DNA of 64,000 bases, from contig CAVUCL010000005.1 of NCBI GenBank assembly GCA_963740055.1, positions 496,001-560,000 on the forward strand. The letters run 5' to 3'. The DNA is from WHSW01 sp963740055 (lineage in GTDB: Bacteria > Actinomycetota > Thermoleophilia > Solirubrobacterales > 70-9). This document shows positions 27,291 to 35,526 of the stretch, one piece after another. The translations under genes were made by a program, and so were the position numbers. Below the pieces are notes generated by a model that ran no database searches, was not told the DNA's origin, and saw only the letters and a list, made by a program, of their open reading frames with translations. Each line of letters starts with the position of its first letter. Within the stretch, counting starts at the first letter, position 1.

Positions 27291-27296
27291 TATATT
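27291..27296 (+). promoter_or_regulatory. -10-like hexamer for pdxS
   Basis: TATATT is the most AT-rich hexamer in the region and ends 9 nt before the pdxS ATG. The intervening GGGTGGGAG could also serve as a ribosome site in a longer transcript. Confidence 0.45.
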
Positions 27297-27305
27297 GGGT
27301 GGGAG

Positions 27306-28193
27306 ATGGCTGAGACGGGGACGTTCAGAGTCAAGCGTGGGCTGGCCGAGATGCTGAAGGGCGGCGTGATCATGGACGTGGTCACGCCGGACGAGGCGCG
27401 CCTGGCCGAGGAGGCCGGCGCGGTCGCGGTGATGGCGCTCGAGCGGGTTCCGGCGGACATCCGCCGCGACGGCGGCGTCGCGCGGATGAGCGACCCGACG
27501 ATGATCAATCAGATCCAGGAGGCGGTCACGATCCCGGTGATGGCGAAGGCGCGGATCGGCCACTTCGCCGAGGCCCAGGTCCTGCAGGCGCTCGAGGTCG
27601 ACTACGTCGACGAGTCCGAGGTCCTGACCCCGGCCGACGAGGCGAACCACATCGACAAGCACGCCTTCGACGTCCCGTTCGTCTGCGGGGCGACCAACCT
27701 CGGCGAGGCGCTGCGGCGGATCGGCGAGGGCGCGGCGATGATCCGCTCGAAGGGCGAGGCCGGGACCGGCAACATCGTCGAGGCGGTCCGCCACCTGCGC
27801 GAGATCGTCGGCGGCATCCGCCGGCTCGGGACCCTGCGACCGGAGGAGCTCGCCGCCGAGGCGAAGGAGCTGCGCGCGCCGATCGACGTCGTCGCCGAGG
27901 TCGCCGAGCACGGCTGGCTGCCGGTGCCGATGTTCTGCGCCGGCGGGATCGCGACGCCCGCCGATGCCGCGCTGACGATGCAGCTCGGGGCCGAGGGCAA
28001 CTTCGTCGGCTCGGGAATCTTCAAGTCCTCCGATCCGCAGCGCCGCGCGCGCGCGATCGTCGAGGCGACGACGCACTTCGGCGACCCCGAGCGAGTGGCC
28101 GCGGCATCGGCCGGGCTCGGCGAGCCGATGCGAGGCGACGACATCGCCGAGCTGGCCGCCCGAGGGGAGCTGTTGCAGCAGCGCGGGACGTGA
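27306..28193 (+). CDS. pdxS: Pyridoxal 5'-phosphate synthase, PdxS subunit
   Basis: The synthase subunit of the DXP-independent vitamin B6 pathway, combining ribose 5-phosphate, glyceraldehyde 3-phosphate and PdxT-derived ammonia. 295 residues, normal length. Conserved parts: FRVKRGLAEMLKGGVIMDVV, VMALERVPADIRRDGGVARM with active-site Lys in AKARIGHF and the second Lys in IRSKGEAGTGN, plus CAGGIATPADAALTMQLGA and GSGIFKSSDP. The ATG overlaps nothing; pdxT starts 4 bp before the stop, so the two subunits are co-translated. Confidence 0.97.
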   Translation: MAETGTFRVKRGLAEMLKGGVIMDVVTPDEARLAEEAGAVAVMALERVPADIRRDGGVARMSDPTMINQIQEAVTIPVMAKARIGHFAEAQVLQALEVDYVDESEVLTPADEANHIDKHAFDVPFVCGATNLGEALRRIGEGAAMIRSKGEAGTGNIVEAVRHLREIVGGIRRLGTLRPEELAAEAKELRAPIDVVAEVAEHGWLPVPMFCAGGIATPADAALTMQLGAEGNFVGSGIFKSSDPQRRARAIVEATTHFGDPERVAAASAGLGEPMRGDDIAELAARGELLQQRGT

Positions 28194-28835
28194 GCGCCTC
28201 GGACCCGATCGCACCGCCGCCGGCCGACCACGGGCGCCTGCGGATCGGGGTGCTCGCGAGCCAGGGCGACTTCGCGGCCCACGCGCGAATGCTGCGCGCG
28301 CTCGGCGCCGACCCGGTCGAGGTACGGACGGCGGCCGCGCTCGACGGGCTCGACGCGCTCGTGATCCCCGGCGGCGAGTCGACGACGATCGCGAAGGCGA
28401 TCGCTCGCGACGGGCTCGAGGGAGCGATCCGCGACCACGCCGAGGCCGGGCGGCCGGTGCTCGGAACCTGCGCGGGGATGATCATCTGCGGTCACGAGCA
28501 CCTCGGCCTGATCGACGCGACCGTGCGCCGCAATGCCTACGGACGCCAGCTCGCGAGCTTCGAGACCGACCTCGAGATCGCCGGCATCGGGCCCGAGCCG
28601 CTGCGCGCGGTGTTCATCCGCGCCCCCTGGGTCGAGAGTCACGGCAGCGCGGTCGAGGTGCTCGCCGCGCACGAGGGGCATCCGGTCGCGATCCGCGAGG
28701 GCCCCGTGCTCGCCTGCTCGTTTCACCCCGAGCTCACCGACGACCCGCGCCTGCACGCGTTGTTGATGGCGATGGCGACCGCCGCGAAGGCGGCTCGCGC
28801 GGAAGCGTCGGGTCAGGGCCCCTGGGGCGAGGTAG
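28190..28835 (+). CDS. pdxT: PLP synthase glutaminase subunit PdxT, stop lost by probable frameshift
   Basis: Glutamine amidotransferase that feeds ammonia to PdxS. Substrate loop GVLASQGDFAAH, IPGGESTTIAK, catalytic Cys at about residue 94 (GTCAGMI) and the His-Glu pair in CSFHPELT are present. After HPELTDDPRLHALLMAMA the family ends, but this frame has no stop and runs on to about 29935 across the next gene. One extra base between about 28750 and 28830 would bring in TAG 28833-28835, the end I give. An end at TGA 28843-28845, overlapping the next ATG, would need one missing base instead. Confidence 0.9.
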
Positions 28836-28844
28836 GGTCGTCTG

Positions 28845-29948
28845 ATGCTCGATCCCCGCGTCGGCAACCTCGCTCGGATCCTGGTCGGCTACTCGACCAG
28901 GGTCGCGGCCGGCGAGACGGTGGTGATCGAGGGCCCGACCGCGGCCGAGCCGCTGGTCGCCGCCGTCTACGAGGAGGTGATGCGAGCGGGCGGCAACCCG
29001 ATCGTCTCGCTCTCCTTCGACGGCCAGTCCGAGGCCTATTACCGCGACGCGAGCGACGCCCAGCTCGACTGGGTCTCGCCGCTCTCGGAGTGGGCCGCCG
29101 AACGCGCCGACTGCCGGATCGCGATCGGCGCCGACACCAACACCCGCGGGCTCTCCAACGTCGCCCCGGAGCGCCAGACCCGCCGCCAGGCGGCGACCCG
29201 CCACCTGATGGAGAAGACGATGGAGCGCTCGGCGGAGGGCAGCCATCGCTGGGTCTACACGCTGTTTCCGACCAGCGCCTATGCCTCCGACGCGGAGATG
29301 AGCCTGCGCGACTTCGAGGACTTCTATTTCCGCGCCTGCCTGGCGACCGACGGCGACCCGCTCGGGGCGTGGAAGCGCGCCTCCGAGCAGACCCACCGGC
29401 TCGCCGAGTGGGTCGAGGGCCACGAGGAGATCCGGATCACCGCTCCGGGCACCGACCTGCGGCTCGGAGTCGCGGGTCGTCGCTTCATCCCCTGCGACGG
29501 CGAGCACAACATGCCCGACGGCGAGTTCTTCACCGGGCCGATCGAGGACTCGGTCGAGGGCGATGTCTCGTTCCACCTGCCGGCGGTGATCGCGGGGCGC
29601 GAGATCAGCGGCGTGCGGCTGCGGTTCGAGGCGGGCAAGGTCGTCGACGCGTCCGCCGAGCGCGGCGAGGAGTTCCTGATCAAGCTGCTCGACACCGACG
29701 ACGGCGCTCGGCGCCTGGGCGAGATCGGGATCGGGACCAACTACGGGATCGACCGCGGCACCCGCGACGTGCTCCTCGACGAGAAGATCGGCGGCACCGT
29801 CCACCTCGCGGTCGGGGCCAGCTACCCGGAGTCCGGCGGCAAGAACGAGAGCGCCGTCCACACCGACATGGTCTGCGACCTGCGCCAGGGCGGCCGGCTC
29901 GAGGTCGACGGCGAGCTGCTCCAGGAGGACGGTAAGTTCGCGGTCTGA
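28845..29948 (+). CDS. M29-family aminopeptidase
   Basis: A 367-residue metallo-aminopeptidase of the thermophilic aminopeptidase (AmpS/M29) family. N-terminal region MLDPRVGNLARILVGYSTRVAAGE; the C-terminal metal-binding half shows CDGEHNMPDGEFFTGP, GIGTNYGIDRGTRDVLLDEKIGGTVHLAVG and SAVHTDMVCDL, giving the Glu, His and Asp ligands. It follows pdxT closely and is probably in the same transcript, although the gene relation to B6 synthesis is unclear. Co-location of this aminopeptidase with pdxST is likely incidental. Confidence 0.9.
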   Translation: MLDPRVGNLARILVGYSTRVAAGETVVIEGPTAAEPLVAAVYEEVMRAGGNPIVSLSFDGQSEAYYRDASDAQLDWVSPLSEWAAERADCRIAIGADTNTRGLSNVAPERQTRRQAATRHLMEKTMERSAEGSHRWVYTLFPTSAYASDAEMSLRDFEDFYFRACLATDGDPLGAWKRASEQTHRLAEWVEGHEEIRITAPGTDLRLGVAGRRFIPCDGEHNMPDGEFFTGPIEDSVEGDVSFHLPAVIAGREISGVRLRFEAGKVVDASAERGEEFLIKLLDTDDGARRLGEIGIGTNYGIDRGTRDVLLDEKIGGTVHLAVGASYPESGGKNESAVHTDMVCDLRQGGRLEVDGELLQEDGKFAV

Positions 29949-30020
29949 ACCGAGACCCGGCGGCGCGCGAAGCCGGGATGTTTTCTCAACCGTGGCGGTG
30001 GGTATCGGACCCGTCGGGTT

Positions 30021-31550
30021 ATGGGAAGGCTGAAGCTGGCACTCGCGTGCTCGCTCGCGGCGTCGCTGTTCGCCGCGACGAGCGCCTCCGCGGACCACGA
30101 GACCTACGGGACCGCCACCATGGGCTCCGGATCGGGGCTCGGCCTGAGCGCCGACGTCAGCGACGGGCTCGGGATCCTCGCGCCACCGTCGCCGACCGCG
30201 CTCGGCGGCGAGGCGCAGCTCGCAGCGCCCGGTAATGGAGCCGGCCTCGGCGCCGCCGACGACACCAGCGGCGACTTCCACAGCGCCAACTTCCGCAAGC
30301 TCGGCCGCACCCCGATCGACGCGGGCGACGGCACCCTCGCCCAGGGCAGCGACCTGGCGTTCAAGGGCAACCTGATGATCGCCGGCGCCTACGAGGGTGT
30401 CGGGCTGTTCAAGCTCACCAACCGCGGCGTCGACCAGCTCTCGTTCTACGACTGCCCAGGCTCGCAGGGCGACGTCTCGGTCCTCGGCCAGACGATGTTC
30501 GTCTCCGTCGACAGCGCCAGCTCGAACTCGAGCACGAGCGCGACCTGCAACAACACCGCCTCGACCGCGGCCCCGAGCTCGGTCGGCAAGCAGGGCGTGC
30601 GCGTGGTCGACATCTCCGACCCGCGCACCCCGCGCCAGGTCGGCTTCGTCGAGACCGAGTGCGGGTCGCACACCCACACCCTGATCCCGGGCGACAGCGT
30701 CTCCTACATCTACGTCGACTCCTACCCGCTCGGCCCGGAGGCCGGCTGCACCGAGCTCGACCATCCCGAGGGCGAGTTCTCGGTGATCGAGGTCCCGAAC
30801 GCAAACCCGGCCGCCGCTCGCGTGGCGGCGGTCCCCGACGTGCTCCCGGCGACGGTGACGCCCGACACGATCGGCTGCCACGACACCGGCGTGCTGCCGC
30901 AGAGGGACCTCGCGGTCGCCTCCTGCCTCGGCGCCTTCGCGGTCCTCGACATCTCCGACCCGGTCGCGCCGAAGACGCTCGGCGTGGTCCAGAACCCGGC
31001 GATCGAGCTCGACCACTCCGCGCAGCTGACCTGGGACGGCAAGTACGCGGTGATCGGTGACGAGCATGCCGGCGCCGCGGGCGGCGGCGGCTGCTCGCCC
31101 GACCAGTCGAGCCCGGTCGGCGCGATGTGGTTCTACGACATCAGCGACCCGTCGTCGCCGGCGCTCGAGGGCAGCTACTCGCTGCCGCGCGTGCCGCCGG
31201 TGGACTCGGCCGAGGAGGCCGAGCGCTTCCGCTGCACGACCCACAACTACGCGATCCTCCCGATGCGCGACGCGGACCGCTACGTCGCCGTCTCGCCGTA
31301 CTACTCGGGCGGCCTCTCGGTGGTCGACTTCAGCGATCCGGCCGCCCCCCGCGAGCTCGGCCACTACCTGCCGCAGGTCGAGGGCCGCAACCCGGACATG
31401 TGGTCTGGCTACTGGTATCGCGGTCGCATCTACACCAACGAGCACGCCTCGCAGCTCGGGATCAGCACCTTCACCATGGACGGCCTCGGGACGAAGCAGG
31501 TCCGCGACCTCGGACCGACGCTCAACCCGCAGACCCAGATCCTGCCCTGA
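30021..31550 (+). CDS. Secreted LVIVD-repeat beta-propeller protein
   Basis: A 509-residue exported protein. Signal peptide LALACSLAASLFAATSASA ends near residue 25. The mature chain holds LVIVD-type blades, each with a VVDISDP/VLDISDP/VVDFSDP core: QGVRVVDISDPRTPRQVGF, GAFAVLDISDPVAPKTLG, MWFYDISDPSSPALEG and GLSVVDFSDPAAPRELG. Cys residues in CGSHTHTLIPG, CHDTG and CSPDQSS may form disulfides, and HTHT/DHSAQL could bind metal. Such proteins are often extracellular; the activity is unknown. Confidence 0.85.
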   Translation: MGRLKLALACSLAASLFAATSASADHETYGTATMGSGSGLGLSADVSDGLGILAPPSPTALGGEAQLAAPGNGAGLGAADDTSGDFHSANFRKLGRTPIDAGDGTLAQGSDLAFKGNLMIAGAYEGVGLFKLTNRGVDQLSFYDCPGSQGDVSVLGQTMFVSVDSASSNSSTSATCNNTASTAAPSSVGKQGVRVVDISDPRTPRQVGFVETECGSHTHTLIPGDSVSYIYVDSYPLGPEAGCTELDHPEGEFSVIEVPNANPAAARVAAVPDVLPATVTPDTIGCHDTGVLPQRDLAVASCLGAFAVLDISDPVAPKTLGVVQNPAIELDHSAQLTWDGKYAVIGDEHAGAAGGGGCSPDQSSPVGAMWFYDISDPSSPALEGSYSLPRVPPVDSAEEAERFRCTTHNYAILPMRDADRYVAVSPYYSGGLSVVDFSDPAAPRELGHYLPQVEGRNPDMWSGYWYRGRIYTNEHASQLGISTFTMDGLGTKQVRDLGPTLNPQTQILP

Positions 31551-31767
31551 CCCGCGCACACGGCCCGTCTCGGGTCGTGGCGCGCGAGCGCAACTTCGGT
31601 CGCTCGGCGCTGTTTGACTGATCAGCGTCGCACCGTTCCGGAAAAACGTTCGCACCCGGGGCGAGGGGGGCCTTTAGAGCGACGCCAGTCGATGGGATGC
31701 CGACGGGCCAGCGCCGCGGCCGGACCGGGGGTCCGGTCGCGGCCAGCGCCTTCCTAGAGCCCCTTCC

Positions 31768-31773
31768 TAGAAT
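31768..31773 (+). promoter_or_regulatory. -10-like hexamer for leaderless yebC
   Basis: TAGAAT ends 7 nt before the yebC ATG. A second similar hexamer, TAGAGC, lies 13 bp upstream. The remaining ~200 bp before it hold nothing recognisable. Confidence 0.5.
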
Positions 31774-31780
31774 CAGATCG

Positions 31781-32533
31781 ATGTCCGGCCACTCGAAATG
31801 GGCCTCGATCAAGCACAAGAAGGCGGCGACCGACGCCAAGCGCGGGCAGCTGTTCACGAAGCTCGCGCGCGCGATCGCCGTCGCCGCGCGTGAGGGCGGC
31901 GGCGACCCGGAGGCCAACTTCACCCTCGCGGCGGCGATCGAGAAGGCGAAGGGCTACTCGATGCCCAAGGACAACATCCAGCGCGCGATCGACCGCGGCA
32001 CCGGCGCCGGCGGCGGCGACGAGCAGATCGAACGCGTCGTCTACGAGGGCTACGGGCCCGGGGGCGCGGCGATCCTGGTCGAGGCGCTGACCGACAACCG
32101 AAACCGCACCGGGGCCGAGGTCCGCAACGCCTTCGACAAGGCGGGCGGCAGCCTCGGCGAGCCGGGCTCGGTCGCCTGGCAGTTCGAGAAGAAGGGCGTC
32201 GTCCTCGTCGACGCCGACCGCTACGGCGAGGAGGAGCTGCTGGGAGCGATCGACGCCGGCGCCGAGGACGTCGCCACCGACGGCGACGTGCTCAAGATCA
32301 CCAGCGATCAGCGCGGCCTCGCCGCCGTGCGGACGGCGCTCGAGCGAGATGGGGTCGAGGTCCAGTCCGCCGAGCTGGCGATGGAGCCGAGCGCCGTGGT
32401 CGAGGTCGCTTCCGAGCGCGACGCCCGGGCGCTGATCAGGCTGATCGAGGCGCTCGACGACCACGACGACGTCGAGGCCGTGCACGCGAACTTCGACATC
32501 CCCGAGGCGCTGCTCGAGCAGGTCGCCGCCTAG
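31781..32533 (+). CDS. yebC: YebC/TACO1-family protein
   Basis: A 250-residue YebC-family protein, first described as a transcriptional regulator and more recently linked to easing ribosome stalling at proline-rich sites. It has the exact family start MSGHSKWASIKHKKAATDAKRG, then ANFTLAAAIEKAKGYSMPKDNIQRAI, YEGYGPGGAAILVEALTDNRNRT and GGSLGEPGSVAWQFEKKG. Length and motifs are complete. It leads the ruvC-ruvA-ruvB cluster, the standard gene order. Confidence 0.96.
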   Translation: MSGHSKWASIKHKKAATDAKRGQLFTKLARAIAVAAREGGGDPEANFTLAAAIEKAKGYSMPKDNIQRAIDRGTGAGGGDEQIERVVYEGYGPGGAAILVEALTDNRNRTGAEVRNAFDKAGGSLGEPGSVAWQFEKKGVVLVDADRYGEEELLGAIDAGAEDVATDGDVLKITSDQRGLAAVRTALERDGVEVQSAELAMEPSAVVEVASERDARALIRLIEALDDHDDVEAVHANFDIPEALLEQVAA

Positions 32534-32581
32534 CGAGCGTCCGAAAAGAGGCATCCGACCGCGGGCGCAGAATCCGTAGTC

Positions 32582-33091
32582 GTGATCCTCGTCATGGGCA
32601 TAGACCCGGGCGTGGCGAACACCGGCTTCGGCGTCGTCCGGATCGCGGGCGGCCAGATGAGCGCGGTCGACGGCGGCGTGATCGAAGCGCCGGCCGAGAT
32701 GGCGCTCGAGGCCCGGCTCGCCCGCATCCACACCGAGCTCGAGAAGCTGATCGGCTGGCACGAGCCGGTCGCGGTCGCGCTCGAGGACCTCTACTTCGGC
32801 AAGAACGTGCGCTCGGCGATCGCGGTCGGCCAGGCGCGCGGCGTCGCGATGCTGGCCGCCGCCCAGCGCGCGATCCCATGCTTCGACTACACGCCGCAGG
32901 CGGTCAAGCTCGCGGTCTGCGGCAGCGGTTCGGCGGGCAAGCGCCAGGTCCAGCAGATGGTCGGCGCCCTGCTTCGCCTCCCGCGCCCGCCCGAGTCCGA
33001 CCACGCCGCCGACGCGCTCGCGGTCGCGATCTGCCACGCGGCCCACGCCGCGGCGGCGCCCGCCGTGGCGCCCGAGGTCAGCGTCGGATGA
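32582..33091 (+). CDS. ruvC: Holliday junction endonuclease RuvC
   Basis: Resolvase of the RuvABC complex, 169 residues. The four catalytic acidic residues are seen: Asp in MGIDPGVANTGFG, Glu in VALEDLYFGKNVRSA, and two Asp in PESDHAADALAVAICH. GTG 32582 lies 8 nt after a CAGAAT hexamer and gives ILVMGIDPG; the ATG at 32594 is a possible alternative start. The stop overlaps the ruvA ATG by 4 bp. Confidence 0.95.
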   Translation: MILVMGIDPGVANTGFGVVRIAGGQMSAVDGGVIEAPAEMALEARLARIHTELEKLIGWHEPVAVALEDLYFGKNVRSAIAVGQARGVAMLAAAQRAIPCFDYTPQAVKLAVCGSGSAGKRQVQQMVGALLRLPRPPESDHAADALAVAICHAAHAAAAPAVAPEVSVG

Positions 33092-33684
33092 TCGCCTCGG
33101 TTCGCGGCTCGGTGCTCGTCCGCCGCCCCGACTACGTCGTCGTCGAGTCGGGCGGGGTCGGTTACCGGCTCACGGTCTCCGCCGAGACGCTGAAGGCGGT
33201 GCCGGCGAGCGGCAAGGAAGCTGCCCTGCACGCCCACCTCGTCGCCCGCGACGACTCGCTCGCGCTCTACGGCTTCGCCAGCGAGGAGGAGCGCGACCTG
33301 TTCCTGCACCTGACCTCGGTCTCCGGAATCGGCCCCAAGGTCGCGATCGCGATCCTCTCCGGCGGCGCCCCGCGCGAGCTGCTGCGCGCGATCGCCGCTG
33401 GTGACGCGAAGCGCTTCCAGGCTGTGCCCGGGATCGGCAAGCGCACCTCCGAGCGCCTGATCGTCGAGCTGCGCGAGAAGGTCGCCGGCGAGCTCGAGGA
33501 GGGCGTCCCGGCGCTCGCCGCGGGCCCCGACGACGACCCGCGCTCGCTCGCCCGCGACGGGCTCATGCACCTCGGCTACACGTTCGCCGAGGCCGAGAAG
33601 CTGCTCGCGAGCGCCGAGGGCGAGACGCCCGAGGACCTGATCGGCTCGGCGCTGCGGCGCGCCGGGGCCGCGGAGGCCGCGTGA
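33088..33684 (+). CDS. ruvA: Holliday junction DNA-binding subunit RuvA
   Basis: RuvA, 198 residues, tetrameric junction binder. N-terminal OB fold MIASVRGSVLVRRPDYVVVESGGVGY, the two helix-hairpin-helix motifs LTSVSGIGPKVAIAIL and QAVPGIGKRTSERLIVELREK, and a C-terminal domain III (DGLMHLGYTFAEAEKLL) that contacts RuvB. It overlaps ruvC and ruvB by 4 bp each, so all three are translationally coupled. Confidence 0.96.
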   Translation: MIASVRGSVLVRRPDYVVVESGGVGYRLTVSAETLKAVPASGKEAALHAHLVARDDSLALYGFASEEERDLFLHLTSVSGIGPKVAIAILSGGAPRELLRAIAAGDAKRFQAVPGIGKRTSERLIVELREKVAGELEEGVPALAAGPDDDPRSLARDGLMHLGYTFAEAEKLLASAEGETPEDLIGSALRRAGAAEAA

Positions 33685-34733
33685 GCATCGCCCGCGACCC
33701 GAGCATCGCAGGCGCGCTCGACGAGCCGATGGCGGAGGCGAGGGTGGGCGCCGGCGACGACGAGCTTGACCGCTCGCTGCGCCCGCGCGGGCTCGCCGAC
33801 TTCGTCAACCAGCGCCAGGTGACCTCGCAGCTCGAGGTCTTCATCGAGGCGGCGAGGCGCCGCGAGGAGTCGCTCGACCACGTGCTGCTCGCCGGGCCGC
33901 CGGGCCTCGGCAAGACCTCGCTCGCCCACATCATCGCCGCCGAGCTCGAGGCGCCGTTCGTACAGACGGCCGGGCCGGCGCTCGAGCGCAAGGGCGACAT
34001 CGCCTCCTTCCTGACCGCGCTCGAACCGGGCTCGGTGTTCTTCATCGACGAGATCCACCGGCTCAACCGCGCGATCGAGGAGACGCTCTACCCGGCGATG
34101 GAGGACCGGCGGCTGCCGATCGTCCTCGGCCAGGGCGCCGGCGCCCGCACCGTGACCCTGGACCTGCCCGCGTTCACGCTCGTCGGCGCGACCACCCGGG
34201 CCGGGCTGCTGACGACGCCGCTTCGCGACCGCTTCGGGGTCAGCCAGCGGCTCGAGCACTACGAGCCCGACGACCTCGCCCTGATCGTGCGCCGCTCCGC
34301 CGGCATCCTCGAGATCCGGATCGAGCCCGAGGGCGAGCGGGTGATCGCCGAGCGCTCGCGCGGGACCCCCCGGGTCGCCAACCGGCTGCTCAAGCGCGTG
34401 CGCGACTTCGCCGAGGTCCGCGGCGAGGGCGTGATCACCGACGCGATCGCCGCCGAGGCGCTCGGGCTGCTCGAGATCGACTCCGCCGGGCTCGATCGCC
34501 ACGACCGCACGATCCTGGAGACGATCGCGGTCAAGTTCGCCGGCGGGCCGGTCGGGCTCTCGACCCTCGCCGCCTCCGTCGACGAGGAGCAGGAGACGAT
34601 CGAGGACGTCTACGAGCCCTACCTGCTCCAGCAGGGCCTGCTGAAGCGGACCCCGCGCGGCCGCGTCGCGACGCCACGGGCGTTCGAGCACCTCGGACTC
34701 CCGGTCCCAGAGCGCGCCGCGTCGTTGTTCTAA
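33681..34733 (+). CDS. ruvB: Holliday junction helicase RuvB
   Basis: The AAA+ motor of branch migration, 350 residues. Walker A GPPGLGKTSLAH, Walker B FIDEIHRLNRAIEE, sensor 1 VGATTRAGLLTTPLRDRFG with the arginine finger, and a C-terminal winged helix (VGLSTLAASVDEEQETIEDVYEPYLLQQGLLKRTPRGR region). GTG 33681 overlaps the ruvA stop. Downstream is not a normal terminator but a 232-nt palindromic region. Confidence 0.97.
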   Translation: MSIARDPSIAGALDEPMAEARVGAGDDELDRSLRPRGLADFVNQRQVTSQLEVFIEAARRREESLDHVLLAGPPGLGKTSLAHIIAAELEAPFVQTAGPALERKGDIASFLTALEPGSVFFIDEIHRLNRAIEETLYPAMEDRRLPIVLGQGAGARTVTLDLPAFTLVGATTRAGLLTTPLRDRFGVSQRLEHYEPDDLALIVRRSAGILEIRIEPEGERVIAERSRGTPRVANRLLKRVRDFAEVRGEGVITDAIAAEALGLLEIDSAGLDRHDRTILETIAVKFAGGPVGLSTLAASVDEEQETIEDVYEPYLLQQGLLKRTPRGRVATPRAFEHLGLPVPERAASLF

Positions 34734-34741
34734 GACGAAGC

Positions 34742-34973
34742 GCGGACCGCAGGTCGGCCACCCCGAGAGACGGGGGACTGGGTGGGGAGGGGTCGCGCGC
34801 GAGCCGGCGCGCCAGGCGAGAGGGGAGTTGATGCCCGATGGGCCGAGCAACTCCACGCTCGTCACCGAGCGGCGGGTTCCCCCACGAACCGCTAGGAACG
34901 CGCCTCTCGCCCGGACCAGCCTCCCCACCCAGCCCGTCGACGGCTCGGTGCCGCCGAGCCATGGGCGGTCCGC
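34742..34973 (+). ncRNA. Candidate structured RNA (or folded mobile relic) after ruvB
   Basis: Five helices nest around one axis: 34742-34750/34965-34973 (9 bp), 34752-34758/34953-34960 (7 bp, one bulge), 34759-34767/34944-34950 (7 bp, CC bulge), 34769-34774/34933-34938 (6 bp) and 34778-34790/34920-34932 (13 bp, perfect). Inside are a side hairpin at 34795-34812, a 9-bp helix 34815-34823/34903-34911, and within that three hairpins at 34824-34854, 34857-34870 and about 34872-34892. No coding potential of its own is evident. It matches no RNA family I can name (not tmRNA, RNase P, SRP or a known riboswitch core). Strand is assumed from neighbours. Confidence 0.5.
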
Positions 34974-35014
34974 CGCCCGCGATCTCACCCTTAGCCGCGC
35001 TTTCGAACCCTCGC

Positions 35015-35020
35015 TAGGCT
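35015..35020 (+). promoter_or_regulatory. -10-like hexamer for the PAS-domain gene
   Basis: TAGGCT ends 7 nt before GTG 35028. It lies just downstream of the folded region, so that region is outside the predicted PAS transcript. Confidence 0.5.
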
Positions 35021-35027
35021 TCTCCGC

Positions 35028-35510
35028 GTGCCCTTCTTCATCTGCCCGAACTGCGGTCATCGCGCGCTCTCGGGCGAGCGCGCGGGGATCACGGCCCGCC
35101 CCAAGACCTGCTCCAACTGCGGCGCGCCGTTTCTGTTCGAGCTCCTCGACGACTACTACCCCGCGCCCGACGCCGCCTTCTTCGTCTGCGACCAGGAGGG
35201 ACGCCTGCTCGACATCGGCCGCAACGGCTTCGAGCTCACCGGGCTCAAGGACGAGCAGGTGATCGGGCGCCCTGTGCGCGAGGTGCTCGGGCTCGAGTGG
35301 ATTGACCCCGGCGACGGCGGCGAGACCGCCGACACCAACGACGACGGCAACACCGACCCGATCGAGACCACGCTCGAGTGGGGGGTGCGCTCGCTCAACA
35401 AGCGGGTCGCGGTGAACGCCGAGGGCGACCTCCCGGCCGAGGCCGTCGCCGACCTGTTCCCGGCCTACGACGACGACGGCGGTCTGTTGCTCGTGCTCAC
35501 GCCGCAGTAG
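35028..35510 (+). CDS. Zinc-ribbon plus PAS-like domain protein
   Basis: A 160-residue protein. An N-terminal zinc ribbon (CPNCGHRA then CSNCGAPF, about residues 6-36) is followed by a PAS-like sensor domain: ELLDDYYPAPDAAFFVCDQEGRLLDIGRNGFELTGLKDE region and VIGRPVREVLGL. There is no output domain, so it may act by protein contact or bind a small ligand. An Asp/Thr-rich loop (DTNDDGNTD) looks calcium-binding-like but is short. It precedes secDF by 16 bp and is probably co-transcribed with it. Function unknown. Confidence 0.8.
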   Translation: MPFFICPNCGHRALSGERAGITARPKTCSNCGAPFLFELLDDYYPAPDAAFFVCDQEGRLLDIGRNGFELTGLKDEQVIGRPVREVLGLEWIDPGDGGETADTNDDGNTDPIETTLEWGVRSLNKRVAVNAEGDLPAEAVADLFPAYDDDGGLLLVLTPQ

Positions 35511-35526
35511 CGTCCGCACCGCGTCC

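Noticed and set aside
28840..29935. Frame continuing from pdxT across the M29 gene as a fused protein
   Set aside because: The extension is Arg/Gly/Pro-rich low-complexity sequence and covers the M29 gene, which is complete in another frame.
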